In this document: positions 14,750 to 26,119 of the stretch, in pieces
How the letters are laid out: each line of letters starts with the position of its first letter
How positions within the stretch are numbered: position 1 is the stretch's first letter
Assembly (NCBI GenBank): GCA_024305405.1
Contig: JAKNDB010000041.1
Span: forward strand, 1-64,000
Origin: Dirofilaria immitis
Taxonomy: Eukaryota; Nematoda; Chromadorea; Rhabditida; Onchocercidae
Reading direction: 5' to 3'
DNA: 64,000 nucleotides
The notes under the pieces: generated by a model
Told to the model about the DNA's origin: nothing
Databases searched by the model: none
Seen by the model: the letters and a program-made list of their open reading frames with translations, nothing else
Translations under genes and position numbers: made by a program

Positions 14750-15554
14750 CATCAGATATCTTTTATCAATGATATGTTTTTTTTTCATCAGATAATAACT
14801 AATATTGTTGATTTCTTTCTACATCAAATTATTATTTATTGATAAAGATTAATAGAGGATAATTCAAAGATTAAAATGCTAATTAATTAGTTTAATTTTA
14901 TTTTTATACACTGAATGAATATATATTCAATTAATTAATTTTTTCATGATTATTTTAAGAAATCACTATTATTTCTATATGATCATTTGAAATATATTAA
15001 ATGAGTAAAGTGGTAATTATAGTTATAATGATTTTTAAAGTGGTAATTATAGTTATAATAATTTTTATTAATTAATATAATTTCAAAAAATAAGAATAAA
15101 ATTTAACTTTTTAATTTTAAAGAAATAATTAGCATAGAAATGAAATAATTAATATTTTCTTTGATTTAAAAATAGAAATAAATAAAATAGTAATTAATAT
15201 TGCCATAAATCGATAATATGAAATAATCAAAATTTTAAGCTTAAATTAATTATAAAATTGATTTATTATCATTTAAAATGAAAGACAATATAATCGATTA
15301 TCTTATTAAACGATCATCCAAATGATATGATAAATAAAAAATTTTGTAGTCTAAAATTTCCTATACTAAGTACTTTGTGATATATAAATTCTTCAATAAA
15401 TATTTATTTTATTGATACTAATTGATTATCATTTAAATTTATCATTTACTCTTTCTTTACCAATCATTTCATTCTGCAATTGCAAAACAAAAATTTTTTT
15501 TTAGAAATTAGTATTCTCGACTTTGATCATTAATTTTCTTGTTATTTTTTTCTT

Positions 15555-15590
<36 letters not shown>

Positions 15591-17402
15591 TTTCTTCTCT
15601 TTTCATTTCTTTTTTAAAGTTTCGTTTTCTTCTTTTTTTTTTTTTTATTTTGCTTTCTGTAATTGATAAGACAGGTTTTTTTCTCCATCACACAACTTTA
15701 CAGCATTTGTAGATTGTTTGAAATTCGAGAATTTTGAAAGTGCTTTAGATTATTTTTCATTTTCTCTTTTCTTTTTTAATTTTTTTTTTTTTAAAAGAAA
15801 ATTTAAAATATTTTTTCTATACTTTTTATGTATTATTTATAATCATTTAGTTTTGTTTCTCGACAATGAAACATTTAAGAATTATTACAAAATAAATTAT
15901 TTTTCAAATAGTTCATTTTCTTTTTAAATTTAAATTTTAAAAGAAATAAATTGAGAAAGGATGAATATATTATAATAAAGAGAGAGAGAGAGAGGAAGGA
16001 GAGGGAAAGAGAGGGCGAGAGAGAGAGAGAGAGAGGGAATTTGAAATATATATACTATGATACATATAGCTTCTGGTAACTTTTGTTACAGAGTAGAATG
16101 GATTTGTTTAAAATTCAGGTAATCCAAATACTATTCTGTTTATAATTGATGGTGAAATATTTGACGAAAACAGGAAATCAGATTATTATTCATCGATGCA
16201 TAAATATCGCTTAGGCTTTTATTATCGTTTCTTGGCTTTACAGGAAATAATAATAGTCTAGGCAAGCAATACTAAAATTAGACATGCAATATTTAAAATT
16301 AGGCAAACAATACTAAAACTGAACAAATAGTATTAAATCAGGCAAGCAATATTAGATTAGACATGTTTAGCTCAAATTTCAATTTCCTATTTTTTTTTTT
16401 TTTTTTTAATTTTGATACAAACATATTGATACATTAATGATTGATCATTGAATCGTAATTTAATTTAAATTTATTTTATTCAATTTATAACGAATTTCTT
16501 TTCTTCTTCTATACTTTTGCACAATTATCAGATATTATCAGATATCAATCTTTTATGATACCTAAATAATTGATATATATATTATTGTAATTAAAAAATT
16601 GGATTTTTTTTTTAAATCAAATATATATTATTTAAAAAGTTTTCCAATCCATCATTTGATAAACAATGCACGTAAATTGCATCACGTATATCACGTTTTT
16701 GCTTTTCAATATAGTAAAATTGTATTAGGAAAGACACTTTGACAACGGAACATTCTGTCCCAGATAAAATTGCGGATAATGATCATTGTGATATTGATAG
16801 CGATAGATTGATATATAGCAAATGAAGAAGAAGTATGGAAGGAGTAGTTTGTATTGCTGTTGTTCAGAGGCAGTACTATATTTTGTTTATTGAAATTTAT
16901 ATTTATCATTATTATCATTAGAAATACTAATATTTCTTATCAAGAATTATGCTATCAATATTATTATTGTTATTCTTGTTATCATTAGCATTTATCATTT
17001 AGCATTTATCATTCTATAATTTTTCATTTTTTCTGCATCATTCTTTTTATTTAATCACATTCCTCATTCAGATTATTTTCCGGTTTTTTTTTTTGTATCT
17101 AATTTTATTCTCTAATATCTCCTTCTATTCCATAATCTTCTTCATCGTTAAATTTTTAGACCAATTTTCTTTGATGATCGTTAATTGGTGATAAGAGCAG
17201 TAGTAATAGTAATGGTTAGCTATCTATCTATAGCTGCCGCATTGCTTAGATACTTTTCTATTTCACCGTAAATTGAAAAGCAGCTGACACTTCTCATAAA
17301 GTTTTCTCCCTTAACCTCTTTTTATCCTTCGAATTTATCCATCCTTCAATCCTATCTTCATATTTATTTCTTCTCATCTTCCTTTATCATTCTGAATATC
17401 AC

Positions 17403-17440
<38 letters not shown>

Positions 17441-18521
17441 TATCATCATAATCATCATTGTCTCCATTGCTAGTATCAATTTTTAATTCTAACTAACTGA
17501 CTAGTTGAAAAAGTGATAAAGATATCTATCTATCTATCTTCCTATAAATTTATTGACCTCGAAAAATATCATCATTTATCGTAATCATTTTATCTCTCTT
17601 TTCTCTTCATCATCATCAATTCTTTCTATTTATAAAATAATTTCGTCTTCTCATTCAGCATTCCATATAATTATTGCTGACAGTTAAATTTATCAATAAT
17701 CATCGTGATGTAATCAATTTTCTCTTCCATTTTTTTTTATTCTTACATTTATTAAAAGATTATATTTATTATTTATTTTAATTACATTTTACTTCATTCT
17801 CTAATTTTTATCATTTTAAACTTTGTCCTTCATACCTTCACTTTTTTTTCGTTTTTTTTTTGCAACTTCTATCGATAAATGATAATTGATACTTTTGGTT
17901 TGATAGATAGGTGTCGTATGTATCGATAGGTGACAATGAATTTTTTTTTTAAGATTATTTCCGGTTTAATAGAAAAAATTCTTCAATTTTATGAAAAAAA
18001 TTTTTTTAAAAAAACTTTGCTAACATTTTTTATTAGCAATTTTACTACAACAACAATAAGTACTACTACTACTACAATAACAGCAACACCACCAACAACA
18101 ACAACAACTACTACTACTACAATAACAACTACAACAACAAACAACAACTACAACTACTACTACAATAACAAACAACAACAACTGCAACTACTACTATTAT
18201 TATTGCCATATTTGTTACATTTATATTTATATAATTGTGACTAGTTTTGATCAAATTGTAAAAGTTGTACAGTATCCGATAAGTCTCACTATTATTGCTC
18301 TCTGTTCGTTTACGACAACTCCGATAAATATTTTGCAATTCTTTTAATCAATTAGTAGAATTATTGATTTCTTATATTTATTAGTATCTTTTGTAGATAT
18401 AATATTATTCCAAATATTATTATTATTATTCTTTAATCTTACTTTTATCAATCAATCAATTATTCTATTTGCGATAATTTGCAATAAAAAAAAAAATTTG
18501 ATCATAAATATTTGATATATA

Positions 18522-18552
<31 letters not shown>

Positions 18553-21500
18553 TTTAATATTACATCAAACATTTTATAATAATATTATAAAATGAAATAT
18601 ATCAAAGTCAATCAATCAATAATTGATTGATTTTTGTCGTATTTTTTTCTTTTTTTTTTTTTGTGATAAAGAAACAAATTATCGAAGTTTAAATTTTGTT
18701 AGGTAGTGAAGACGAGAATACTTCATACAACTTTTCTCTCAGTGAATGTCTGACTCACAAACAAGTTCAGCATCTCCATCAACAATTTTAAGTATTACCG
18801 ATCTACCATTGGATGATTCAATACCAGTATCTGTAACAGAAACGAAATTAACTAAAATTTCAAATTCGCTTCAAAATCCCGAATCAAATCATGTGAATAG
18901 CGAAAATTTATGCTCAAAAATGATGATAAAAACTTTGAAAAGATTGAATTTCTCGAGAAAGATCAAAAATCTAGTGAGATGGATGCCAAGAAATCAATAG
19001 AAAAATGAGGAATACAAATGAACGTGAAATTCATTATTCAATATGTCATCAGATGAATGGCGAGAAGAGTGGTGAAGTTGAAAATAAAATAACAGAAAAG
19101 GTTGTGATAAAGAATCCTTTGAAGTTGATGCTTCAACTGATAAGGCGAAAGTTCATATTCCGGATGATGATACTGGAGCAGAAGAGGATAATAATGAAAT
19201 ATGGATAACGCCGGTTAACACTCTAATGCGGGATGCTAAAATTAAAGCAGAAAATGATGAAGAAATGCATGAAAAGAATCCGGAATTAGAAATTCATGAA
19301 AAGAATCCGGAATTAGAAATTCATGAAAAGAATCCGGAATTGGAAATGCATGAAAAGAATCCGGAATTTATTGAAGAAGGAAAACAAACAAATTTGATCG
19401 ATACCACGGATGAAAAGCATATGCAGAATAATTTTCAAAAAATTAATACGAATACTTCAACTGAAAGATTACCTATATTATCAGATGGAAATTTCGATAA
19501 TAATCATGATTTAAAAATTAATAATTCTGGGATTGCAAATGCTGAAATAATGACAGGATTTGAAAATCTTGGCTTTATTGCCGATGATTTGGCACATTTC
19601 GCAAGTTTAGAATTTCGTAATGATAGTAATCTATCAAGAAGTTCCGATCATCGAAGTGGTAAAACAACATCAGAAAGTCCTCCAGGTATTACCGATAGTT
19701 GGAAAAATGCTACAATTAATATGAATCGTTCGTATCATGCTGATAATCGAAGTGGTATACAATCAGCTTATAATACAATACTTCAAAATCATCAAACCAA
19801 AATTATTTATGATAACAAAACGCTGAGTGAGTTAATTTTAATTAAACTAAAATTAAAGTTTTTAAATTTATTAATTTGAATATTTTCCATTACTAGAAAT
19901 GTATTATAAATGTCAATTCATTGTACATGTACTTGTATGGTATTTATCAATTATTCGAAAATAGTAAAGATAAATAATAATATTATCAATAAGTAATATT
20001 TATGATATTCTGTGATCATAACAAATAGTACTGGATATCATTCCTATGATAATTAACATCATACATATCAATCATTTCTAATTAATCAATTAAATTTTTT
20101 TTCATTTCTTCATATTTTTATTAACAAAAATTTCTTTCTAGAATTGATACTAAAAATTTTTTTGTTTAATTATTTGTGCCATTTCTTTTTTTTTATTTAC
20201 TACTTGTATTGCAAAACAAAAAAAAAAAAAATTATGCTAATTTTTTAATTCTTATATTTGAATTTAATTTAAAAATTTATTTTGATTTAATCAATTCTTA
20301 TTAAATTATTAAATTTTTAATTGTTTTTTTCTATGTTTTTAAGTTAAAATTTTTCATCGTCCAAACATTTATATTTATTTAAAACTTTTAAAATTTCATT
20401 TCATTTTTTTCTTTTTTCTTATTTATAATTATTTATTTTAATTAAAAATTTTTCATTTCCATTTTTCTTTTTTTTTTTTTTCAAATAAAGAAAAACGAAA
20501 AACATATGTTAGATATTTTTTTTCCTAAAAAAAAAAAAGAAAGAATAATAAAAATTAAATTATATAAATATGAAATTATTTATTTTATGATAAAAATATT
20601 ATTTCAGATTTAGGTGAAGTAATACATCATCATCCATTATTTGTAAAAAATACATCAAAATATTGGTATAAGCCAACAATTACACGAGAAGAAGGTTAGA
20701 AGAAGGAAGAGTTTAAAATTTTATAAAAAATTTTTTTCTTTTTAAATTTTTAAATAAATTAACGAAATTTTTTTAGCTATAATTTAAGAGCTAAAATAAT
20801 TATTTAAATTTATGCAACTTATATGCATTATCATTCATGATCTTGATATATATATATATATATATAATCAATATTATATCTATGTAGGATAGTGTTATGT
20901 TTAACTAAAAGTAATTATCAATTTTGCTAAAGATATGAAATGATTTTTAGAATTAAATTACTAAATTATTAGATCAGATTTTTTTCGTCAAATTTATCAT
21001 ATAAAATTAGTATATAATTTTATAATTAATTTTAAATTAAAAAAATATAAATTTAAAAATTGTCTATTAGTAAATGTGATAACAAATTTTGCGAAATATT
21101 AATCAAATTTTCTGATAATAATTATTCTTACAATATTTTATGATAATGAAAAATTATTTCTTTTTTATTTAATAATATTTTTATTCTCATTCTTTCGTTA
21201 ACTGATAATTATTATCAATTTACGATTTAATTGTATTTCGTTACGATGATATTTTTAATAAAATAGCATCTATCTGTATGATAATATTTTTGATAAATTT
21301 TTATTATGATAATTAATTTTATTCATTATCATATGATAATGATATATGCGGTATTTTCAGCAGTAAGCATGCTTAAGGATAAACCACCGGGTACGTTTGT
21401 CGTACGGGATAGTAATAGTTTTCCGGGTGCATTTGGTTTAGCATTAAAAGTTGCTACACCACCACCAGGTGTTCATCCAGGTAATTTATTTCATTTTTAA

Positions 21501-24500
21501 TTTAATTTCAATCTATTTTCAAGATATATTTTAACAAATTGATATAAATTATTTTATCAAAAAAAAAAAAATAAAATTATTTTTAGGAAGAAAAAAGGCC
21601 ATATTATTATTATTATTTTTTCAAAGCAAATATAAATTTTACTTCAAATATTTGTTTTCATTATTATCTCTTATTTATCGAATATATTGTTATCATATTA
21701 TCTTTTATTTATCAAATGTATTATTATCATACTATCTTTTATTTATCAAATGTATTGAAATATCGATCTTTCATCGAAATTTTATAGAATTCTAATGCCT
21801 CTCGATTCAGATATTCTGCCGAAAAATTCTTATTTATTAGATAAAATTATCATTCCTTTTCATGTAGTGTTAATATTAGTAAAATTATTTTTAAATAATT
21901 ATTACTCATATATAAATATATATATCAATTCAAACTAATAATCATGATACTTCCTTGCTCATCATAAAAATAAACTATTAATCTTGATTATTTTAATTAT
22001 ACAATTATTATTATTATTTTTCAAAAAATTTTAATTTCTATTAAAAATACTAATTTTCAGGTGATGGTACCGAATTGGTGCGACATTTTTGATTGAACCA
22101 TCACCAAAAGGTGTTAAATTAAAGGGTTGTAATAATGAACCAATATTTGGCACCTTATCAGCACTTGTTTATCAACATTCAATTATACCACTTGCATTAC
22201 CTATTAAACTATTACTACCGGAATATGATCCGGCCAATACACCGGAACATATCTCGGCTGCACAGCAACTTTTACAACAAGGAGCTGGTCAGTAGTTAAT
22301 TCATTTTATTTTTATTTTAGTAATTCGATTTTTTATACTTTTATTTTTCCTTTCTTTTTTTTTTCCTTTTACATCATTCATATTGAAATGAATGATGCAA
22401 ATTCATTTCTATTTTAATTTAATTTTAAAATGCGTAAATTTTAATTTCGTCCAATCAATCCTATTTATGTGGCCAAGAGGAATGGGAATTACTCAATTCG
22501 CTTAACTTTTCTTTCCTAATGTCCTATGTATATATATGGCCAAGAAAAAAAGTTGAGCTAATAAATATGCTAATAATTTTTATTCGATGAAATAATTTTA
22601 TTTTCATATCATAAATACATTTGATATTATCAAAGGATTAGAAAATATTTGATAATTTCCTTTTTTTTTCATTGATAAGCAAATTAATTGATTAAATGTT
22701 TAGTATAAATATAAAATTATTTTTTGATTGCTTCTTTCTTTCTTTTCTTTTCTTTTTTCAAAGAATGCCTATAGTGATAAAGGATAAACGGGGAAAAGTG
22801 ATAAATTTGATAATTTTTACAAATTAAAAATTGAAAAAATTTATAGCATGCAATGTAACATATATAATTTCATTGGATACCGAATCATTAACCGGACCTG
22901 AAGCTGCTAGACGATGTATCGATCAAGCATTTGAACTTCTTAAACAAAAAATGGTACAACCTGTTTCAGTGCATTTTAAGGTAAAATTAATCATTTGATA
23001 AAATTTAGTACTAATTAAAGGGAAACATTAATTTCATTTTTATACAAATCAATCATTCATTTGTAAATTTTAAAAATAGCAAAATAACAATTTAAAATCA
23101 TATTTATTTACTTACATCGTCTATCGTGTATGATAAACAAAATTTTCGAAATTTAAAAATTTCAAACTTTTAGTTTAAACTTTAAAAATTTTAACATTAT
23201 AAATTTAAATCTGTTAACATGATTATATCAAGTATATTTGTTTATTTTTCCTAACTGTTTCTTAGATTTATCATCCATTATTATCATTATATTATCATTC
23301 TATTATTATCATTACAATGAAATATCACGAGATATATAACTAATAAGATAGTATTGTGATCCATTTTTATCTTATTTTCTCTTCTCATTTCACATTGATA
23401 TAAAACAATTTAGGATATATCATGGATAATCGATATTAAAAAAGATTAGAGATGCAAACCTTAGAATCTTCTCATTTTTTTAAAAAATCAATAATCATAG
23501 ATTATTGATTGATGATTGCATCAAGATATTATATTATTATATCAAGATATTATATCATTATCATTATATCATTACAAACAAACTATAATTTGTTATTCAT
23601 TTCATATTAGTAAATTTTTTTTTCACTTATAAAAAGAATAAATTATTATTAATCAGAAATTAAAAATAATCACAAATTTTATTGGAATGATTAGTGATAG
23701 AAAAAAATTCATATTAAAAATATAATTAGTGATAATTCCTGATTCACGCATAATCTATGAAACCTTTCACGTACGTGAATGATAATTAAGGAATGAATTT
23801 CTTTTTAAATTAATTAAAATTATGTAATGAAAATAAACTTTTTCCTTTCACGTATTTCAATTAAAATTAGAAAAATTTTTTTTTTAAATTTAATTTCTTA
23901 TTTGTATAAATTTTTGTTTTTGTAAGAATAATTGTTAATAAAATTTTTTCGATTATTAAATTTTTAATTTCTAATTAATAATAAATTATTCGTTTTAATA
24001 AATGAATGAAATTACCAACGATCAAATGTTTATTTTCAATCATAAATATTATTACTATTATTATTACTATTATTACTATCATAAAGTTCATGGTCATTTA
24101 ATCGGTCATGATCCTTCAAAATATTTTCAATTTATTATTTCACATATATTAATTAATTGAATAATATTGATTGATTTGCTATATTAATAATTATTCAATC
24201 AAAAAAATGTACGAAATTTTTACGATTCAAAAATTAAATATAATCAAAATAAATAATTTGATAAGAATAAGAGATAAAATTTTGTAAAGCTTATTTATTT
24301 ATTTATTTGTTTATTTAATTTTTTTTATAAATATAAAAGTTTATTATGCAATTGAATGAAATAAATATTTTTATATTATTTATTCATATTTTGATATAAA
24401 TATTTATTTGTAAAATTTATCAAATAATTCAAAAATTTGTTTAATTTTTTTCAACTTATCTCATATCAAAAACAAAAATATATATTTTAATAATTAATTT

Positions 24501-25746
24501 AATTTCAATTAATTCAATTAATAATAGAATAATTATGGAATTAAAATTATAGAATTAAAATTTTAAAATAATTTACAATTCAAAACAAAAATATATATAC
24601 ATATATGTTTGTTTATTTTAATTTATAAAATAACATTGATAATAAAACAAATCAAAATTGCTAAGAGGATTATTTGATAGATTTAAAATTTTATCAAAAA
24701 AATTTTAAATAATTTTATCCGTAAGATTATAAAATAAAAGATTAGAGGAAGAGAGAGAGAGAGAGAAGGGGACGAAGAAAAAAAATGGAAGGAATTTTAT
24801 CTAAAAAATATTAATAAATTTTTTAAATTTTATCACATTTATTTTATCGATAAGATAATATATTTTCTAATCCTATTGTTGCAATTATATTTTGAAAATT
24901 TGCTAAAATTTCAAAATATAATTCGAATTATTAAATATTTTAATAAATTAATTTTTAATAATTTTAGAGCAAAATTATGAGATTATTTGATTTCGTTGAA
25001 ATTAATTTATCATTTAATAATTACATTTTATCATTTTATCATTACAGGTATCATCGCAAGGTGTTACAATAACGGATAATACGAGGCGACTTTTCTTTAG
25101 GCGGCATTATCCTGTACAATCTGTTACATATGCTGGTTTAGATCCGTCAGATCGAAGGTATAAAATTTAAATTTGATATTACAAATTTTCAATATTTGAA
25201 TTTAATAACATTAATTTAATCTATAAATGATTTCTTTAAGGGCATATCGAAAATTGAAATCATTCCAATTTTTTTTTAAATTAGAATTGAGTTAGAATTG
25301 AAAAATTAGAATTGAAATTAGAATTTTTTTTAATTAGAATTGAAATTTTCGTATCACATGATTATTTCATTATTTCATTTTAAAATTTAATCATTGGATA
25401 TGATTTTTCAAAAAGCGCAATTAATCATTATTTGGATGAGTAATTTTAACATTGAAATGTGATATATTTTGTTTTAAAAAAAAATATTGATAAATTAGTA
25501 TAAAATTTTTAGTTTTAATCATTTCAATATTGTAATTATCTGAATGGAATTTACAGGTGGGATAATTCATACCTGGATGGTAGTATGCCAAAATACGTAA
25601 AAATTGCTCGAATATTTGCATTTGTTGCACGAAAGATAGGTTCGAGAACGGATAATACATGCCATATATTCGCGGAATTAGAACCTGAACAACCTGCTAC
25701 AGCTGTTGTAAACTTTATTACCAAAGTTATGATGGGACGTAGATGA
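417..25746 (+). CDS. tns-1: tensin, 3' part (linker, SH2 and PTB domains)
   Basis: Tensin links integrin adhesions to actin. Exons I read: 417-636, 2566-2703, 3004-3086, 3403-3672, 5567-5686, 5944-6109, 6632-6866, 6971-about 7008, 7089-7203, 7385-7492, 11552-11692, 12181-12335, 12715-12776, 18703-19826, 20608-20694, 21361-21480, 22061-22287, 22847-22980, 25048-25157, 25557-25746 (stop TGA 25744-25746). Codon phases agree across every junction except around 6971-7097. The linker is Ser/Pro-rich, with [17 protein letters not shown] near 7110 and [16 protein letters not shown] near 12220, which resembles the tensin TPxFPVSPxTP segment. The C-terminus has the tensin order SH2 then PTB. The N-terminal phosphatase-like and C2 domains are not in the window. 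Single-base breaks occur at 18745, 18916, 19001, 19113 and 22086. Very long introns, for example 12777-18702, carry most of the repeats listed here. Family identity is secure; small exons could be missed. Confidence 0.9.
637..2565. other. tensin intron, AT-rich, no gene seen
   Basis: This interval of about 1.9 kb is between exons 417-636 and 2566-2703. It is AT-rich with A and T runs. Short open frames at 1747-2119 are low-complexity Lys/Phe-rich and have no homology I recognise. The end of the intron holds a 90-98 bp triplicated unit. Confidence 0.7.
2100..2343. repeat. 91-98 bp tandem triplication
   Basis: TCATAATCCTAT recurs at 2101, 2192 and 2290, each followed by an ATACTCTCGAATTGCAT-like block. 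The copies are imperfect. They lie inside a tensin intron. Confidence 0.85.
2728..2812. repeat. CT-rich pyrimidine tract
   Basis: An imperfect (CT)n tract begins about 25 bp after the donor at 2704. Open frames through it are low complexity. Confidence 0.85.
3110..3305. repeat. degenerate 37-45 bp repeat
   Basis: The phrase TTTAATTATTTCATT followed by TTCGATCATT-like sequence recurs about four to five times in the short intron between exons 3004-3086 and 3403-3672. Confidence 0.7.
3860..4280. repeat. 52-bp tandem repeat, about 8 copies of two subtypes
   Basis: AAGTAT marks copies at 3881, 3933, 3985, 4037, 4089, 4141, 4193 and 4245, an exact 52-bp period. Two subtypes, TATTCGATACT and TATAGGATGCT, are interleaved. 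It lies in a tensin intron. Confidence 0.95.
4368..4554. repeat. inverted repeat (foldback), arms about 47 bp
   Basis: Arm 4368-4415 is nearly the reverse complement of 4509-4554; both share the core AATTTGATATTTATAA or its complement. The spacer is about 93 bp. It follows directly after the 52-bp array in the same intron. Confidence 0.85.
6393..6488. repeat. 17-bp tandem repeat, about 5-6 copies
   Basis: The unit GAAATGATTGAATACCT is repeated with few changes in the tensin intron 6110-6631. Confidence 0.92.
7690..8090. repeat. tandem duplication of a roughly 200-bp segment
   Basis: Both copies share TTTAATTTTAGAAGGAATT, TATCATGCCTGATAACTA and TTTTAAAAGTATTAAGCT in the same order. The copies begin near 7690 and 7880. 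It lies in the 4-kb tensin intron 7493-11551. Confidence 0.9.
8231..8322. repeat. (ATCC)n/(ATCT)n microsatellite
   Basis: Tetranucleotide CATC/TATC units run for about 90 bp in a tensin intron. Confidence 0.95.
8506..8608. repeat. 37-bp tandem repeat, three copies
   Basis: TCATATCCATTTAGC then TTTTTCTTCGAGAA recurs at 8506, 8543 and 8580. The first copy is the most diverged and the last is partial. Confidence 0.9.
8625..8735. repeat. (TTG)n microsatellite
   Basis: TTG/TTA/GCT triplets run for about 100 bp. They create artificial poly-Cys and poly-Thr reading frames on the two strands, which are not genes. Confidence 0.95.
8890..9345. repeat. 112-117 bp tandem repeat with a GATC palindrome core, four copies
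   Basis: CGATTCGATCAG recurs at 8938, 9050, 9163 and 9280. The first copy contains the perfect odd palindrome CTGATCGATTCGATCAG. Each copy also carries a CATATCAAT and TTTCTTTT block. Confidence 0.92.
9874..10160. repeat. 150-bp tandem duplication with a 16-bp palindrome
   Basis: Copies begin at 9874 and 10024. Each contains the perfect palindrome ACCGAGATATCTCGGT (9957-9972 and 10106-10121). The second copy has an extra CATATCTCAGT insertion after the palindrome. Confidence 0.92.
11700..11775. repeat. short 26-bp tandem repeat, three copies
   Basis: CATCYATCCRTRTGATATCT recurs three times just after the donor at 11693. Confidence 0.8.
13257..14352. repeat. 138-bp satellite, 8 copies, with hairpin
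   Basis: GAATTATCATAAAT starts copies at 13257, 13396, 13534, 13672, 13810, 13949, 14086 and 14225 (period 137-139). The copies are almost identical. Each contains the inverted pair AATATTGATTT and AAATCAATATT around a roughly 12-base loop, and one TGACTCA. Differences cluster at TTCGGGAATT versus TTCGGAATT or TTGGAATT. Confidence 0.97.
15557..15593. repeat. (TC)n microsatellite
   Basis: About 18 TC units in a tensin intron, followed by a longer pyrimidine tract to about 15650. Confidence 0.95.
15977..16037. repeat. (GA)n purine tract
   Basis: GA units with GGAAGG and GGGCG interruptions. It is complementary to the (TC)n tract about 390 bp upstream. Confidence 0.95.
16255..16378. repeat. 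degenerate 23-27 bp repeat
   Basis: AGGCAAGCAATACTAAAA and diverged forms (GACATGCAATATT, GGCAAACAATACT) recur about five times. Confidence 0.7.
17404..17459. repeat. (ATC)n microsatellite
   Basis: About 18 ATC triplets with a few substitutions, in the tensin intron. Confidence 0.95.
18045..18200. repeat. (ACA/ACT)n triplet tract
   Basis: CAA/ACT/ACA triplets give a false poly-Thr frame on the plus strand and a poly-Val/Cys frame on the minus strand. There are no splice sites or homology. Confidence 0.9.
18522..18552. repeat. (AT)n microsatellite
   Basis: About 14 AT units, 150 bp before the long tensin exon. Confidence 0.9.
18703..19826 (+). CDS. tns-1: tensin long acidic linker exon with 9-residue repeats and four frame breaks
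   Basis: This is the largest exon of the tensin gene, about 1.1 kb, spliced from 12776 in phase 1 and ending at the donor GTGAGT at 19827. It encodes a Ser/Asn/Glu-rich, probably disordered linker just before the SH2 domain. Between 19265 and 19372 a 27-bp unit is repeated four times, encoding (M/I)HEKNPELE. The open frame moves four times, at 18745, 18916, 19001 and 19113. Each move is cured by one extra A next to existing As, and coding-like composition continues in the new frame, so I read it as one exon with missing bases. Reading it as three separate small genes is not supported. Confidence 0.75.
19265..19372 (+). repeat. 27-bp coding repeat, four copies
   Basis: ATGCATGAAAAGAATCCGGA and its ATTCATGAA variant repeat in frame to give (M/I)HEKNPELE four times in the tensin linker. 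The high identity implies recent expansion. Confidence 0.93.
20608..22287 (+). CDS. tns-1: tensin SH2 domain exons
   Basis: Three exons (20608-20694, 21361-21480, 22061-22287) encode the phosphotyrosine-binding SH2 domain. The start is [16 protein letters not shown]. The phosphate-binding strand reads [16 protein letters not shown], the tensin form of FLVRES with the key arginine kept. Later parts include [18 protein letters not shown] and the QHS motif. The third exon shifts frame at the T run 22086-22090: it reads RHF then a stop, but one more T would give [16 protein letters not shown], which is the family sequence. The donor after 22287 is GTCAGT. The domain is followed by a short [10 protein letters not shown] linker to the PTB domain. 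Confidence 0.93.
22847..25746 (+). CDS. tns-1: tensin C-terminal PTB domain exons
   Basis: Exons 22847-22980, 25048-25157 and 25557-25746 encode the C-terminal phosphotyrosine-binding (PTB) domain, which in tensins binds NPxY tails of beta-integrins. Recognisable segments are [16 protein letters not shown], the strand [38 protein letters not shown] and the end [18 protein letters not shown] before a stop after MMGRR. All three exons join in frame with no breaks. The intron 22981-25047 is about 2 kb and holds no coding signal that I can see. Confidence 0.93.
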
Positions 25747-26085
25747 AATTAATTAATTTTATTTTGATTTCTTCTAATATAAGAAATTTGAAAATTGAAA
25801 AAGTTCAATTTTATTATTTATAATTTTAGTAATTTTTTCAATTTGCTAAGTTTTCAAAAAAGAAAATAAATAATTTTTAATAAAAAAGGGAAAAATGAAA
25901 ATTAAAAATTTTTCACAAAAAAATAATTTCAAAGTTTTTATTTTTAAGAAAAGAAAAAAAAAAAGAAAACAAAGTTAAATTTTTATTTTCCATTTGGGAA
26001 ATTAATAGTTGCATTCCATCATTTCTTTGTATATGAAAAAGTTTACATTGATTTAATTTTCTCCTCTTCTTTTTATTTCTTCTAG

Positions 26086-26119
<34 letters not shown>

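Larger units (their letters stand above)
12777..18702. other. 5.9-kb tensin intron rich in satellites
   Basis: This is the largest intron of the gene. It holds the 138-bp satellite, (TC)n and (GA)n tracts, and ATC and ACA/ACT triplet tracts. Open frames at 14657, 15718, 16706 and 17930 are low-complexity or unsupported. I see no exon with good splice sites and coding composition. Confidence 0.65.

Noticed and set aside
18746..19208. Separate small genes at 18746-19000 and 19005-19208
   Set aside because: Both are pieces of one tensin exon cut by missing bases; flanking splice phases agree with a single exon.
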